The notes below the pieces were generated by a model. The model had not been told where the DNA came from, searched no databases, and saw only the letters and a program-made list of their open reading frames with translations. Positions 1 to 9,572 of a stretch of 64,000 nucleotides of DNA are shown here, one piece after another. A program made the position numbers and the translations under genes. This DNA comes from Luminiphilus sp051201685. GTDB taxonomy: Bacteria > Pseudomonadota > Gammaproteobacteria > Pseudomonadales > Halieaceae. The DNA lies in assembly GCF_051201685.1 (NCBI RefSeq), contig NZ_CP179213.1, forward strand, positions 1,798,001 through 1,862,000, read 5' to 3'. Each line of letters starts with the position of its first letter. Position 1 is the stretch's first letter.

Positions 1-10
1 GCCCAAAAAT

Positions 11-1288
11 TTACCGCAATACTTCCACCCGCCAAGCGACAGGGGCCTCTACCGTCTCGCCCAGCTCAGACAAGGCGGGCCTAAAGCGCATACTTCGTAA
101 TTGCCGCCTAGCGAACCCTGTCAATTTCTCCTCGGATGGCTCAGGCGCAATCACGACAACATTTCTAAGATTACCCCGCTGGCTTACCTCCGCACTGACA
201 TTGAGGATCGCCCATTCACGGCTAAATCGATGATCGCGACTCAGCTTGGGAACTTCAGGCAAAGGTCCGGGTTTCGAAAAGTCTACACTCCCCTGCAGTT
301 GTAGCTGCTGGTAAATCTGCATCGCTTGCGAGTGACGTCCCCGTAGCAGCAGCCAGTCAGCCTTGGCATGTAGCAACAATCCATCTTCGGGCAACAGCTT
401 CAGTGCGCGATCGATTAAACCTCTCGCCGTTGACCCCAGCGTGCTTTCAACATTGCGAAGCCGATATTCTCCAGGCGACTGCTCTCGGTTCTGCTGAACG
501 CCTTGCTGATAAGGGTTGGCATAGCGGTCTCGAGAAACGCCGAAACTATCGACCACCAAAGGATCCACATTAAAGTCGATTAAGTAGTAAAGCTTGAGGA
601 CTTCAAGACTGAACAACTTGCACCAGGGCTTCTGCCACTGAGAGCTCTCACAGACAGCGTCGGTCATCTCTTTACCGTGATTAACCACAAACAAAACATC
701 GGATTCTTTACCTTGCCAAGGGCTGCTCGCGAGGATTTCACTCTGAACCGATAGCCATCGAATAGAGGCTTGCAAGCGCTGTTCCGACCAGGGCTCTGCG
801 CCTCTGCCCAGTAACCGATAAAAGTAGTTAATCTGGCGCCCTACTTCAGCGGGATCTCCCTGATCGCGAAGCAGTTCAAGGATGCCTTCGAGCAAGGGCA
901 GCTGATCGGCACTACCCAATCCACTGTTTATCCGCGTACTGTGGAGTGCCCATCGATAGAGTTCTAGCGCAGCGTCATTGGCCCCATATTCCTCCGCTTC
1001 ACGCGCTGCCGCGGTCAAGGGCGCAGTCAATTCTGGGGAATAGGGTCCTACAACAGCCTCTAGCTTTTGAATCTGCTCGGCGGTTGCATCAAGTCGGCGT
1101 CGCACGGTTAAGGGAGAAGCTTCTGTTGAGAGGGACCTGTCAATTACTGCTTCAGTAGGCCACAACACATGGATGCCCCAAGGCTGAGGCTCGCCAGCGA
1201 AGCCTAGGGAGTGCCAGAGGCTTGCCAGTGCAAAAAAAAACACCGTTGGCAGTGGTACAGAGCTTCGCAATGGGGTGTCCAGAATCAT
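11..1288 (-). CDS. Secreted TPR-like protein with TonB-type C-terminal domain
   Basis: A 425-residue protein with a hydrophobic N-terminal segment (about residues 12-31) that looks like a signal peptide, so it probably acts in the periplasm. The middle is helical and resembles tetratricopeptide repeats (for example about 290-335, with alternating Leu/Ala). The last 70 residues have the pattern of a TonB C-terminal domain: a beta strand, RGNLRNVVVI, then a helix with RRQLRSMRFRPA and a final strand. Such domains in TonB-like proteins contact outer-membrane partners, but no proline-rich spacer or cytoplasmic anchor is seen, so it is unlikely to be a true energy transducer. The stop lies 10 bases from the window edge. 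An intrinsic terminator sits only about 25 bases upstream of its ATG, which may attenuate it. The specific function is unknown. Confidence 0.7.
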   Translation of the reverse strand: MILDTPLRSSVPLPTVFFFALASLWHSLGFAGEPQPWGIHVLWPTEAVIDRSLSTEASPLTVRRRLDATAEQIQKLEAVVGPYSPELTAPLTAAAREAEEYGANDAALELYRWALHSTRINSGLGSADQLPLLEGILELLRDQGDPAEVGRQINYFYRLLGRGAEPWSEQRLQASIRWLSVQSEILASSPWQGKESDVLFVVNHGKEMTDAVCESSQWQKPWCKLFSLEVLKLYYLIDFNVDPLVVDSFGVSRDRYANPYQQGVQQNREQSPGEYRLRNVESTLGSTARGLIDRALKLLPEDGLLLHAKADWLLLRGRHSQAMQIYQQLQLQGSVDFSKPGPLPEVPKLSRDHRFSREWAILNVSAEVSQRGNLRNVVVIAPEPSEEKLTGFARRQLRSMRFRPALSELGETVEAPVAWRVEVLR

Positions 1289-1312
1289 ACTTTAAGTGTA
1301 AACCCTTCCGGC

Positions 1313-1339
1313 AAAAAAAAACCCGCCTGAAGGCGGGTT
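1313..1339 (-). terminator. Intrinsic terminator upstream of the TonB-C protein gene
   Basis: AACCCGCC (1320-1327) pairs perfectly with GGCGGGTT (1332-1339) around a TGAA loop. The eight A residues just left of the stem become a U-tract only for minus-strand transcription. It lies between two divergent genes, so it cannot end either of them. Confidence 0.8.
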
Positions 1340-1411
1340 AAAAACTTAAAAGGACCTGAGTGAACCAGGATCGGAGCACAGGGCTCACCGATCGGCGGGG
1401 TCACATCAATG
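1313..1411 (-). ncRNA. Candidate small RNA or attenuator leader
   Basis: On the minus strand, a promoter-like pair TTGATT (1439-1444) and CACAAT (1417-1422) with a 16-base spacer would start transcription near 1410. The following 100 bases fold well. A stem pairs 1369-1377 with 1383-1393 (GATCGG/CCGATC plus AGC/GCT with a two-base bulge). A small CCTG/CAGG hairpin lies at 1355-1369. A perfect eight-base-pair terminator with a U-run lies at 1313-1339. No gene on this strand lies to the right, so the terminator serves either a stand-alone small RNA or a leader that attenuates the gene starting at 1288. It does not match any RNA family I can name. Confidence 0.45.
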
Positions 1412-1491
1412 GTGCTATTGTGGCCTCGCCGGCACATAAATCAAATGTATTTGTTTTATCTTTTATATTCTTTTGTGGCATTATCGTCCTC

Positions 1492-2433
1492 ATGGACATT
1501 AAAAAGCTAGCAAAAGTCGACCTTAACCTATTGGTTTCTCTACAAATTCTTCTGGAGGAATGCAGCGTTTCAGCAGCGGCTAGACGTATGTCAATCACTC
1601 AGCCAGCGATGTCAAAAACTCTGGGACGCCTGAGAGACACATTTAATGACCCATTATTTGTACGCTCAAAACGCGGAATTCAACCGACGCCTAGAGCACA
1701 ATCCATCGCCGCAGAGCTGCCCGCGCTGTTAGCAGCTACCGAGGCGCTCCTCGAGGCTGGCGATTTTTCACCGAACACCTATAAAGGTGAGATCACGATC
1801 GCAATCTCTGAATACGTGGGCCTTTCACTACTACCTCCGCTAACGGCGCGATTACAAAAAATTGCACCCGGGCTGAGCCTGCGAACCATTACGCGGGTGG
1901 AAGGCCAGCTCGATAAGCTTGCTGCAGGGGGGCTCGACTTCGCGGTCCAGCTCACTCGTTCTGACTATCCTGAAGAATTTCGCTTCCAATCATTGGGCGG
2001 GTCGCCACTGGCAGTGTTTGTGCGAGATGGTCACCCTTTAGCCAGCAAACCATTAACCCGTGAGCTCCTCACACAATACCCTGCCATCAGCCTATACGTG
2101 TCTGATCGCAATGATACTGAGCTACCTCTATCGCCTCATGCTCAGCTGCAAGCGGGTTCAGTTGCCATGCTTGAGACGTCGCATCTTCTCACGGCCCTAG
2201 AAATACTGAGAGAGACAGACTTCACTTTGGTCTGCCCTGCTTATTTAGCAAGGAATCAGGGGGCAACTCGGGACGTAGTTGCGCTGCCGCTGCCGCCGGA
2301 AGATGCGCAGTACGTTGACTATGCACTTGTAGCTCATCGACGAACTCAAGCCTCCCCTGCTCATCAGTGGTTGTGGAATGAAATCGTCGATACTGTCCGG
2401 GGCATGCGGTTACGTACTGTGCACCGCGGTTAA
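1492..2433 (+). CDS. LysR-family transcriptional regulator
   Basis: A 313-residue LysR regulator. The start is placed at the ATG of MDIKKLAKVDLNLL, because LysR proteins begin just before the L-N-L-L motif and the open frame to the left (from 1360) is not LysR-like. The winged helix-turn-helix occupies about residues 8-65 (SVSAAARRMSITQPAMSKTL is the recognition region), followed by a substrate-binding domain of periplasmic-binding-protein fold from about 90 to the end. It would bind a small-molecule inducer and control a nearby or distant operon. No obvious divergent target is present, because the left-hand region holds the candidate small RNA and the TonB-C gene. The effector cannot be told from sequence. 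Confidence 0.85.
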   Translation: MDIKKLAKVDLNLLVSLQILLEECSVSAAARRMSITQPAMSKTLGRLRDTFNDPLFVRSKRGIQPTPRAQSIAAELPALLAATEALLEAGDFSPNTYKGEITIAISEYVGLSLLPPLTARLQKIAPGLSLRTITRVEGQLDKLAAGGLDFAVQLTRSDYPEEFRFQSLGGSPLAVFVRDGHPLASKPLTRELLTQYPAISLYVSDRNDTELPLSPHAQLQAGSVAMLETSHLLTALEILRETDFTLVCPAYLARNQGATRDVVALPLPPEDAQYVDYALVAHRRTQASPAHQWLWNEIVDTVRGMRLRTVHRG

Positions 2434-2528
2434 AAAAACAGGAGTTATGTCGACACTGTTTGGCCCTTCGCTGTTTCTATGGGTAGCGAGAAGTGGCATA
2501 ATTCCTCCGTCTTCTCCTACTACTGTTC

Positions 2529-3344
2529 ATGTCGAAACGCACACCCAAAAAACCCGTCCCAACATTTCAAACGCCTATCATTGAGACGCACTGTCATCTC
2601 GATTATCTGGCACAAGATACGATGGGCGATGAATTACAGGCTATTACCGATGCCGGTGTTGAGCGCATCGTTACTATCGCCGTCTCTACAGACAATTTAG
2701 CGACTGTCTTAAGTCTTTGCGATCAACATGAAAATATCTGGGGCACTCAGGGTATCCACCCCCACGAAGCTTCTTCGTGGGGCTCGTCTGTAGCGCAGTC
2801 AGTTGCGACGGGAGCTGCTCACCCCAAGGTCGTAGCTATCGGCGAGATCGGACTGGATTACTACTACGAGCATGCTTCTCCGCAAGCACAAACCCAAGCT
2901 TTTGAGGCGCAACTGGCACTCGCTGCCGAGCGCGATCTACCGGTTGTTATACACACCCGAGAGGCGGATGCCGACACGCGTGCAGTGTTAGAAAATCATG
3001 CCCCTTATTTGAGAAAAAAAGGTGTCATACACAGCTTTACCAGCTCTCAAGCGCTAGCTGACTACTGTTTATCCGAGGGGTTTTACCTCGGGTTCAATGG
3101 TATTTGCACCTTTAAGAATGCGGACAATGTGCGAGCTGTCATTGACGCCACGCCAATAGACAGCCTTGTGCTCGAAACTGACGCGCCCTACCTAACACCC
3201 GTCCCCTACCGGGGGCGCGTTAATTCGCCCCGTTTTTTACCCCTTATCGCTGAGCAAATTGCAGAGATTAAAAATATGCCGGTTGAAGCTTTGTTGAAGG
3301 CCGCCAGGAGGAACAGCATGGCGTTGTTCTTCGCTAACCCATGA
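2529..3344 (+). CDS. tatD: TatD-family metal-dependent hydrolase / DNase
   Basis: A 271-residue TIM-barrel hydrolase of the TatD family. The N-terminal metal-binding motif is ETHCHLD (His21 and His23), followed by GEIGLDYYYE near residue 110, VIHTREAD near 140, and ETDAPYLTPVPYRGRVNSP near 220, all hallmarks of the family. TatD proteins are cytoplasmic nucleases implicated in 3'-5' DNA processing and repair; several paralogues (YcfH, YjjV) exist, and which one this is cannot be settled. Its stop overlaps the rapA start by four bases (ATGA), so the two are translationally coupled. Confidence 0.88.
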   Translation: MSKRTPKKPVPTFQTPIIETHCHLDYLAQDTMGDELQAITDAGVERIVTIAVSTDNLATVLSLCDQHENIWGTQGIHPHEASSWGSSVAQSVATGAAHPKVVAIGEIGLDYYYEHASPQAQTQAFEAQLALAAERDLPVVIHTREADADTRAVLENHAPYLRKKGVIHSFTSSQALADYCLSEGFYLGFNGICTFKNADNVRAVIDATPIDSLVLETDAPYLTPVPYRGRVNSPRFLPLIAEQIAEIKNMPVEALLKAARRNSMALFFANP

Positions 3345-6094
3345 GTGAATTTGCGATTGGCCAACGTTGGGTGAGCCACGCCGACGTAGAGTTGGGACTA
3401 GGTATTGTGGTGGAGCTCGATGGGAGGCGCATCACGTTGCACTTCCCTGCAGTCGGTGAGGAACGCACCTACGCCACAGACCGGGCGCCACTAACCCGGC
3501 TCATTCTGGAAGGCGGTGATCGCTACCAACACATCAATGGTCAAGAATACGCAGTCCTTGAACGCCATGAGTCTGAGGGCATCTTGGCTTATCTCATTGA
3601 GGATGCCGATGGCCAACAAGAGCTGGTTTCTGAACTTGATATTGACCCCCACATACAACTGCGCTCCCCCAGAGACCGGCTGCTCAACAACCAGCTAGAT
3701 AAGCTACTGGATTTTCAACTTCGTTACGAAACATTGAAGCAGCGCGCACATTTTTCAAAAAGCGCTGTCAGAGGCCTGCTTGGCGCGCGAACTTCCCTAT
3801 TATCCCACCAGGTCTATATCGCGAGCGAAGTCGGTACCCGCATTGCCCCCCGAGTACTGCTGGCCGATGAAGTTGGCCTAGGTAAAACCATTGAAGCCGG
3901 CCTCATTTTGTCCCAGCAATTAGCCTCAGGACGGGCAACCCGAGCCCTTGTTCTTGTCCCTGACTCACTGATACATCAATGGCTGGTGGAAATGCTGCGA
4001 CGGTTTAGTTTGGCATTTTCGCTGTTTGATGACGACCGCTTAAGTGACTTAGACATAGAAACCGCTTTTGAGTCAGAACAACTCATATTGTGCCCGTTTT
4101 CTCTGATGGGGCAGCATGAGGACGCGAGACACAGTGCACTTTCGGCGAGCTGGGATATGGTTATCGTCGATGAAGCCCATCATCTGAGCCGTCAAAGCCC
4201 CGAGGAAGAAACCTTATCAGACTTTGTTGAAGCCCTCGCAGGCCGCTGCAGCGGCCTGCTGTTGTTGACGGCCACTCCCGAACAAGCAGGGATAGAGAGC
4301 CACTTTGATCGGCTTCGATTGCTCGATCCTGATCGCTTTAGCGATTTGCCAACTTTCCTTGCCGAACAGGAGCAATTCGCACAGTGGAATCAGGTTATCG
4401 AACAACTCCAAGCAGGCGAGACCACGGTTAGCCTGCCGGCTGGTATCGATCAACAAGCCGACAGCAAATCGCAGATCAATCAGCTGCTTGACCGCTACGG
4501 TACGGGGCGTGTGTTATTTCGCAATACCCGAGCCTCCGTACCGGGATTCCCAAAGCGCAATCTGCACGCCTACCCCTTGGAGGCGCCGGAGCTCTATCAA
4601 GACAACCGCACTGCTTTGTTCCCGGAAATGTCCTTTCCAGAGGCCCAGTGGTTAGAACATGACCCTCGAGTGAGTTGGCTGGAGGCTCAACTTCGAGCGT
4701 TACGTCCGGAAAAAGTACTGGTAATTGCTGCAAACGCCACCACTGCCCTTGCTTTGGAGCAGCAACTTCACCTGCGTGCAGGCATTCGCTGTGCTGCCTT
4801 TCACGAGGGCCTTACCCTGTTTGAGCGGGATCGTGCAGCCGCCTATTTTGCCGATGAACACGGAGGGGCACAGGCGCTGATTTGCTCTGAGATTGGTAGC
4901 GAGGGGCGAAACTTTCAGTTTGCACATCATTTAATTTGTTTCGATTTACCCAAGAATCCCGACCTACTCGAACAACGCATTGGCCGTTTAGACCGAATTG
5001 GACAGGGCACAGATGTCGTCATTCATGTGCCCTTCATACGCAACACTGCTCAGGAAGTATTATTCAATTGGCACGACCAAGCCCTGTCGGCCTTTACCAG
5101 TAGCTGTGCCGTTGGCTACACGGTTCTCCAGCAGTTCCAAGGAACCCTAGATAACGCCCTAGCGAACCCCGATGCGCCCACCGAACACCTGTTAAGTGAG
5201 TCACTGTCACTGCGCACATCCCTAGAGATCAAAATGCGTGAGGGGCGTGATCGCTTACTGGAGTTAAACTCGCATAACGCTGAGCGCGGGTCAGAAATTA
5301 TTGAAACCATTCAAACGGAAGAGACTCCCGAGCAAATCCTTTCTTTTGCAGAACTTCTCTTCGACCGTATTGGCGTGAGTCAGGATTATCACTCTGAAAC
5401 CACCCATTTGCTCAAACCTACTGAAATGCTGATTACCGGTGAGCTACCGGGACTTGACGAAGACGGCACGGTAGTTAGCTTTGACCGTGAAACGGCACTG
5501 GCGCGTGACGACGTGTTGTTTCTTACTCGCGAGCACCCCTTACTGCGAGAGGCGATGTCGGTTGTCTTGAGCAGTGAGCTAGGCAACTCAGCTCTCGGCA
5601 CCGTAAAGCACCCCAAAATACCGGGCGGCACTGTGCTGCTCGAGTGTATATACAGCCTCGACTGCATGGCTCCAAGCCACTTAGAAATGGGCCGGTATGT
5701 CGATCAAACACCACTGCGCTTTGTCATTGATCCCAAGTGTATTGATCGAGGTCAAAACATGGGCCATCAAGTTATAAACCGTATGATTGGTCCAGTCGCC
5801 ACTGCAACAGCTGCCAATGTTTTACGCAGAATCAGACCCCTACTTGAGGAGCAGCTGAAAGCCGCAGATAAGTTGGCAAAATCTGAGCTCGAGGCGAGAA
5901 AACGCACGGCCATAAACACGATCAATGAGCAGCTCGGTGCAGAGCAAAGTCGCCTGGTTTATTTGAGCAGCGTCAATCCCGGGGTCAAAGATTCTGAGAT
6001 CGTCGAGCTAGAGGCACGCATAGCGGCCACCCTCGCTTCGGTGAACGACACTCAGGCAGTGAGCCAAGCCTTGCGAGTAGTCGTCGCTACTTGA
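3341..6094 (+). CDS. rapA: RNA polymerase-associated ATPase RapA
   Basis: A 917-residue SWI2/SNF2 ATPase, slightly shorter than the 968 residues of the E. coli protein. An N-terminal Tudor-like region (about 1-110, starting FAIGQRWVSHADVELGLG) is followed by the ATPase core with Walker A DEVGLGKT (Lys182), the DEAH box near 277, and helicase motif VI region IGRLDRIGQ near 547-555. The long C-terminal half matches the RapA-specific spacer and effector domains. RapA binds core RNA polymerase and promotes its recycling after termination. It overlaps tatD by four bases and converges on the DUF3604 gene; no strong terminator was seen between them. Confidence 0.93.
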   Translation: MSEFAIGQRWVSHADVELGLGIVVELDGRRITLHFPAVGEERTYATDRAPLTRLILEGGDRYQHINGQEYAVLERHESEGILAYLIEDADGQQELVSELDIDPHIQLRSPRDRLLNNQLDKLLDFQLRYETLKQRAHFSKSAVRGLLGARTSLLSHQVYIASEVGTRIAPRVLLADEVGLGKTIEAGLILSQQLASGRATRALVLVPDSLIHQWLVEMLRRFSLAFSLFDDDRLSDLDIETAFESEQLILCPFSLMGQHEDARHSALSASWDMVIVDEAHHLSRQSPEEETLSDFVEALAGRCSGLLLLTATPEQAGIESHFDRLRLLDPDRFSDLPTFLAEQEQFAQWNQVIEQLQAGETTVSLPAGIDQQADSKSQINQLLDRYGTGRVLFRNTRASVPGFPKRNLHAYPLEAPELYQDNRTALFPEMSFPEAQWLEHDPRVSWLEAQLRALRPEKVLVIAANATTALALEQQLHLRAGIRCAAFHEGLTLFERDRAAAYFADEHGGAQALICSEIGSEGRNFQFAHHLICFDLPKNPDLLEQRIGRLDRIGQGTDVVIHVPFIRNTAQEVLFNWHDQALSAFTSSCAVGYTVLQQFQGTLDNALANPDAPTEHLLSESLSLRTSLEIKMREGRDRLLELNSHNAERGSEIIETIQTEETPEQILSFAELLFDRIGVSQDYHSETTHLLKPTEMLITGELPGLDEDGTVVSFDRETALARDDVLFLTREHPLLREAMSVVLSSELGNSALGTVKHPKIPGGTVLLECIYSLDCMAPSHLEMGRYVDQTPLRFVIDPKCIDRGQNMGHQVINRMIGPVATATAANVLRRIRPLLEEQLKAADKLAKSELEARKRTAINTINEQLGAEQSRLVYLSSVNPGVKDSEIVELEARIAATLASVNDTQAVSQALRVVVAT

Positions 6095-6156
6095 GTAGCC
6101 CTAGACGCAGCCGTGAATCGACACAGGGCAGCGCCCAACGGGCCAGCAGCGTCACT

Positions 6157-8025
6157 TCAAGGGCGATACCAAATAGAGGACGTGTAAGCACGTTCTTGTA
6201 GGGTATCAGGTCTCTGCGTATCAACCTCGCCGCCTAGCGCGAGTTTGTCGAGTAAAGAATGTCGCGCCGTTGGTATCTGCAGCACACGCACGTAGTAAAA
6301 AGCGGACTGATCAGGGTCAAAATTCGGATCGCTCCAGGCTGCGGTTAAACGCCCCGCACCGACGCTGTTATCGACCAACCCCGTAGCCAGGTCAACGGTA
6401 TTTTCAACGGGAAGCAAGGAGCCGTCAGTTTGCAGACGACCCTCCCCTGCCCAGGCGACGTCATAAACCTGCTCCTGTGTGCCGCCATCACTTTCCGTCC
6501 AGCCCTTGATCACTTGTATTCGGTCCAATGCTCCGGAAGCGGGGTCTGCTAGTGCCTCAATCAATAGGGTTGGCGTTGCACCCTCTGCCGCTGTCATGAG
6601 TTCGCCTCCCATAGGTACGGCCTGCTCCAGTACGTTTGCAGGGAAGTCGGCTTCTTCGAGTGACTCTGCGCTCAAGTTCCAGCCACCATAAACTCTGACA
6701 CCAATACGAGGGCCTGTCGTCGCGTAAACCTCACGGCGACGCATGGCAGCGACAATGCCTTCTCGCGTATTGTCCTCAGCCCAAACTGCAGCAAGCCCTG
6801 ACGCCGACATAGCCCAGCCAAAGGGCCTTTGTGGCTCATCACCCCAGCCCGAACTCTTCTTGCTCGGAATGGAATCTGTCACAAACTTACCCTGAAAATT
6901 TGCCTCCTCAGCACTCGGCAGCGCTGTGTGACCATCAGTGGAGCCAATCACGCCAAATTGATAGGGGTTGATGCCTACGTCAGCCTCTAGGGTGAGACCA
7001 CGACGCAGGGCCGATCGTACAAAATCCCCTGGCTGAGGCTGATATTCTGTCCACCACTTCTGGATGTAGAAGGGATAGTTTTCAAAGTCGGCAAACTCGT
7101 CTTCGGGGGAAAGGGAAGAGTGCGTTTCTGAATCACCTTTTATTTGAGTGATTTCTACAACAGGCTCCCAATAACGCCGAAGTTCTGCGTAGCGAGTGTC
7201 CATCTTATCTCCACGCAGGGACGTCAGGTCAAACATAATGCCCTTCGAGATATTGGAATTGTGGGGAATCGCTAAAAATGTGCCCCCTGTTGATTTCGCA
7301 GTGGACTCCAGCCATTCCCAGAGATCCTCGGGAAAAGAGCTGTTGTCTAGTCCGTAAGGCACGAAGGTTTGAGCTGTTTGCGCATCGATGTCACCAATGA
7401 CCACGCGGTGGAGGTTGGCTCCACCGGGAATTGCGCTGTACTCCCATCCAATTAGCGCCGTAAAGTCCCCCGGGGCGTTGTGCGCATCAGCGGCGTCGGT
7501 AATGGCCTTCCATGCGTCGGCTTCTACGGCGGGCAAGTCTGGAATCCAACCCACATCTGCGTCCCAGTCCCTCGCGGCGGCTGCAAAATCATCGGTTGGC
7601 TCAGGTAGCACCCCAAGAAATAAATTACGGGCGGTTTGCTGGTCGACCGCGTCTCTTAAAATTGCCGTCGCGATCCAAGCCTTCGCAGAGTCGATCAAGG
7701 AAAGATCATCCCGAGTTACGCCGTCGTAGTAGACACTTCGAATCACGCCCATCAGTTCGGCATGGTCTGAAACAACCAAAAAATCCAACGGTGTTTCCAA
7801 CTGAACTCGCCGCCCATCCCAACCGTGAACAACCGGCGCGCCCTTGGCAAACCGATAAGCCATATCCGGTGTTGCAGTCAGATTATTATTGGCAAAAGCG
7901 TCCGATGAATAAGTCGTGTGCAGATGGGTATCACCCCAAAGCAGCTGTCGATCTTCAGCTTGTGAGAAGCTAGCTAAGGTCACAGTGAGTAACCAAAGAG
8001 CCGGGTAAAGATTCTTCACAATCAT
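6157..8025 (-). CDS. DUF3604 secreted protein (PHP-like metal fold)
   Basis: A 622-residue protein with a clear Sec signal peptide (hydrophobic core at about residues 7-22, cleavage near SQA). The mature part starts with LLWGDTHLHTTYSSDAF, the His-rich motif that opens DUF3604 and resembles PHP-type metal phosphoesterases; further signatures are VSDHAELMG, GWEYSAIPGG, IPHNSN and GSTDGHTA. These His and Asp residues suggest a di- or tri-metal site in the periplasm. The substrate is not established, though family members are common in marine bacteria that use complex organic matter. It reads in the same direction as the enoyl-CoA hydratase gene (54-base gap). Confidence 0.85.
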   Translation of the reverse strand: MIVKNLYPALWLLTVTLASFSQAEDRQLLWGDTHLHTTYSSDAFANNNLTATPDMAYRFAKGAPVVHGWDGRRVQLETPLDFLVVSDHAELMGVIRSVYYDGVTRDDLSLIDSAKAWIATAILRDAVDQQTARNLFLGVLPEPTDDFAAAARDWDADVGWIPDLPAVEADAWKAITDAADAHNAPGDFTALIGWEYSAIPGGANLHRVVIGDIDAQTAQTFVPYGLDNSSFPEDLWEWLESTAKSTGGTFLAIPHNSNISKGIMFDLTSLRGDKMDTRYAELRRYWEPVVEITQIKGDSETHSSLSPEDEFADFENYPFYIQKWWTEYQPQPGDFVRSALRRGLTLEADVGINPYQFGVIGSTDGHTALPSAEEANFQGKFVTDSIPSKKSSGWGDEPQRPFGWAMSASGLAAVWAEDNTREGIVAAMRRREVYATTGPRIGVRVYGGWNLSAESLEEADFPANVLEQAVPMGGELMTAAEGATPTLLIEALADPASGALDRIQVIKGWTESDGGTQEQVYDVAWAGEGRLQTDGSLLPVENTVDLATGLVDNSVGAGRLTAAWSDPNFDPDQSAFYYVRVLQIPTARHSLLDKLALGGEVDTQRPDTLQERAYTSSIWYRP

Positions 8026-8079
8026 TTTTGTTCCCCAAATATCATGACGAATTGCTGAGGCTAGAGGTGCTAAGGCGTA

Positions 8080-8877
8080 TTACCGCCCCTTCCATGTATA
8101 GGCTTCTTTATTAAAAAAGGCAGCGATCGCATTAGGGCAGTCTTCACTTGAAATACAAAACTCCTGTAGGTCAGCCTCCTTGGTAATGGTGTCGCCCAAA
8201 GAAGAGGTAGCCGCGAAACGGAGCGCCTCTTTAGTGTACCGAAGCGCCAGTGGCGAGCGTCCCGCGAGGTTCTCGGCAAACTCCATGGCCTCCACCGCAA
8301 AATCAGCCTTATCGAACACCCTATTAGCCATTCCCCAATCCAATGCCTTTTGGGCTCCCAACTTTTCCCCAAGAGCCATCAATTCGAAAGCCCGCCGACT
8401 GCCAACAAGTTTTTGCAGCAGCCAGGTTGAACCGCCATCCGGGATTAATCCAATCGCGGAGAAGGGTTGATAGAGATAGGCGTCTTCAGCCATAACAACA
8501 AGATCACAGGCCATCGCATAACTGTAACTGATTCCCGCACAAGGCCCGTTGACCGCAGCGACCCAAACCTTAGGCGCCTCGGCTATGGACAGCACCCCGG
8601 GCTTAAACTCGTGAATGAGATCGTCCCGGGTTTGTGCGCCAATCATTAGATCAGCGCCTGCAGTGTCGTCGGCGAGATCAGCACCTGCACCAAAAGCCCT
8701 GCCCTCTCCCGTTAGAATGACGACACGAATGGCGTCGTTCATATTGATCTCACGAGCAGCGGCATAAAATTCACGGCGCATTTGACCATTCATTGCATTG
8801 AGACTATCGGGACGATTAAAGGCGACGCGGGCGACAGCGCCATGATGGGTTACGTTGATCGTTTCAAATTTTGACAT
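8080..8877 (-). CDS. Enoyl-CoA hydratase/isomerase family protein
   Basis: A 265-residue crotonase-fold protein. The oxyanion-hole motifs are visible: GRAFGAGADL near residue 60 and NGPCAGISYSYAMACDLVV near 110, followed by FSAIGLIPDGGSTWLL. These match enoyl-CoA hydratases or isomerases acting on acyl-CoA esters in beta-oxidation or related ring or branched-chain degradation. The start ATG has a good GAGAGGG ribosome-binding site. It lies downstream of sprT and an AMP-forming acyl-CoA ligase on the same strand, suggesting that ligase activates the acid and this enzyme acts on the CoA ester. Exact substrate is unknown. Confidence 0.9.
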   Translation of the reverse strand: MSKFETINVTHHGAVARVAFNRPDSLNAMNGQMRREFYAAAREINMNDAIRVVILTGEGRAFGAGADLADDTAGADLMIGAQTRDDLIHEFKPGVLSIAEAPKVWVAAVNGPCAGISYSYAMACDLVVMAEDAYLYQPFSAIGLIPDGGSTWLLQKLVGSRRAFELMALGEKLGAQKALDWGMANRVFDKADFAVEAMEFAENLAGRSPLALRYTKEALRFAATSSLGDTITKEADLQEFCISSEDCPNAIAAFFNKEAYTWKGR

Positions 8878-9038
8878 TGTGCCCTCTCGGTTTTTGAAGC
8901 TTAAAAACTGCCTGCAGATGGTAACAACCGCCAGCCATTATTGCTTGCAGATCCTGACATTGGTTGAGCTCGCGCTCAAGAATACTGTGGCCTTGGGCAA
9001 TCCCCACGAATTTCAGCGCAAGTCTCCAGAACAAGGCA

Positions 9039-9572
9039 CTAAACAGCGGAATCATTCGAAGAAGCCACCAGAGCCTCGCCGCAATAACAGCACCTGTAAC
9101 TGGCTCGACCTGCGCGAATCCGATTGTGTCGCGTACTCGAGACACTGTGATCTCTGCAGAGACAGTGATAAGCGTGTCGCCGCTGCCTTCGTACAGGCAC
9201 CGCACTTAAGTCAGCAGTGTAGGTGGCACTTGGATTAGCGCCCATCGCAACCATCAGAGACTGCCATTCTGGTCCATGGGGTTTAACCTTGCGCCGTCCG
9301 AACTGCTGATGGATCGCATAATGTGCAACCTCATGAGGTACGGTATCTCGGAGGTGAAGCGCCATATCTGTCGCAAATACCCATGGATTGAAACGCAGCC
9401 ATTGGCAGTGGCCCTTGTAGCAATACATGCCTGCGGTGGTACCCGAGAGATCAAGGCGCGCTTCTATAGGGCCCAGAGGGATTTCAAGTAACCGTTGAGC
9501 GCGTTCGATATCGTGACGCACTCGGGCTTGAATCTCCTGAGCCTGAACATCGCTCAGAGGCCCAAAAGACAA
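9039..9572 (-). CDS. SprT-like zinc metalloprotease
   Basis: A 177-residue SprT-like protein. The zincin motif HEVAH (His80, Glu81, His84) is followed by HGPEWQSLM, the third-ligand region of SprT/Spartan proteases. The C-terminal segment (YHCLC ... YRCCYCGEAL) is a Cys-rich zinc ribbon as in E. coli SprT. The start is a TTG immediately after the ligase stop codon; no ATG in frame precedes the conserved core, so TTG appears genuine. Bacterial SprT proteins are poorly characterised; eukaryotic relatives cut DNA-protein crosslinks, and a similar role here is an inference. Confidence 0.82.
   Translation of the reverse strand: MSFGPLSDVQAQEIQARVRHDIERAQRLLEIPLGPIEARLDLSGTTAGMYCYKGHCQWLRFNPWVFATDMALHLRDTVPHEVAHYAIHQQFGRRKVKPHGPEWQSLMVAMGANPSATYTADLSAVPVRRQRRHAYHCLCRDHSVSSTRHNRIRAGRASYRCCYCGEALVASSNDSAV

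Noticed and set aside
8864..9205. 113-codon minus-strand frame overlapping the end of sprT
   Set aside because: It overlaps sprT out of frame; sprT carries HExxH and zinc-ribbon motifs while this frame has none.
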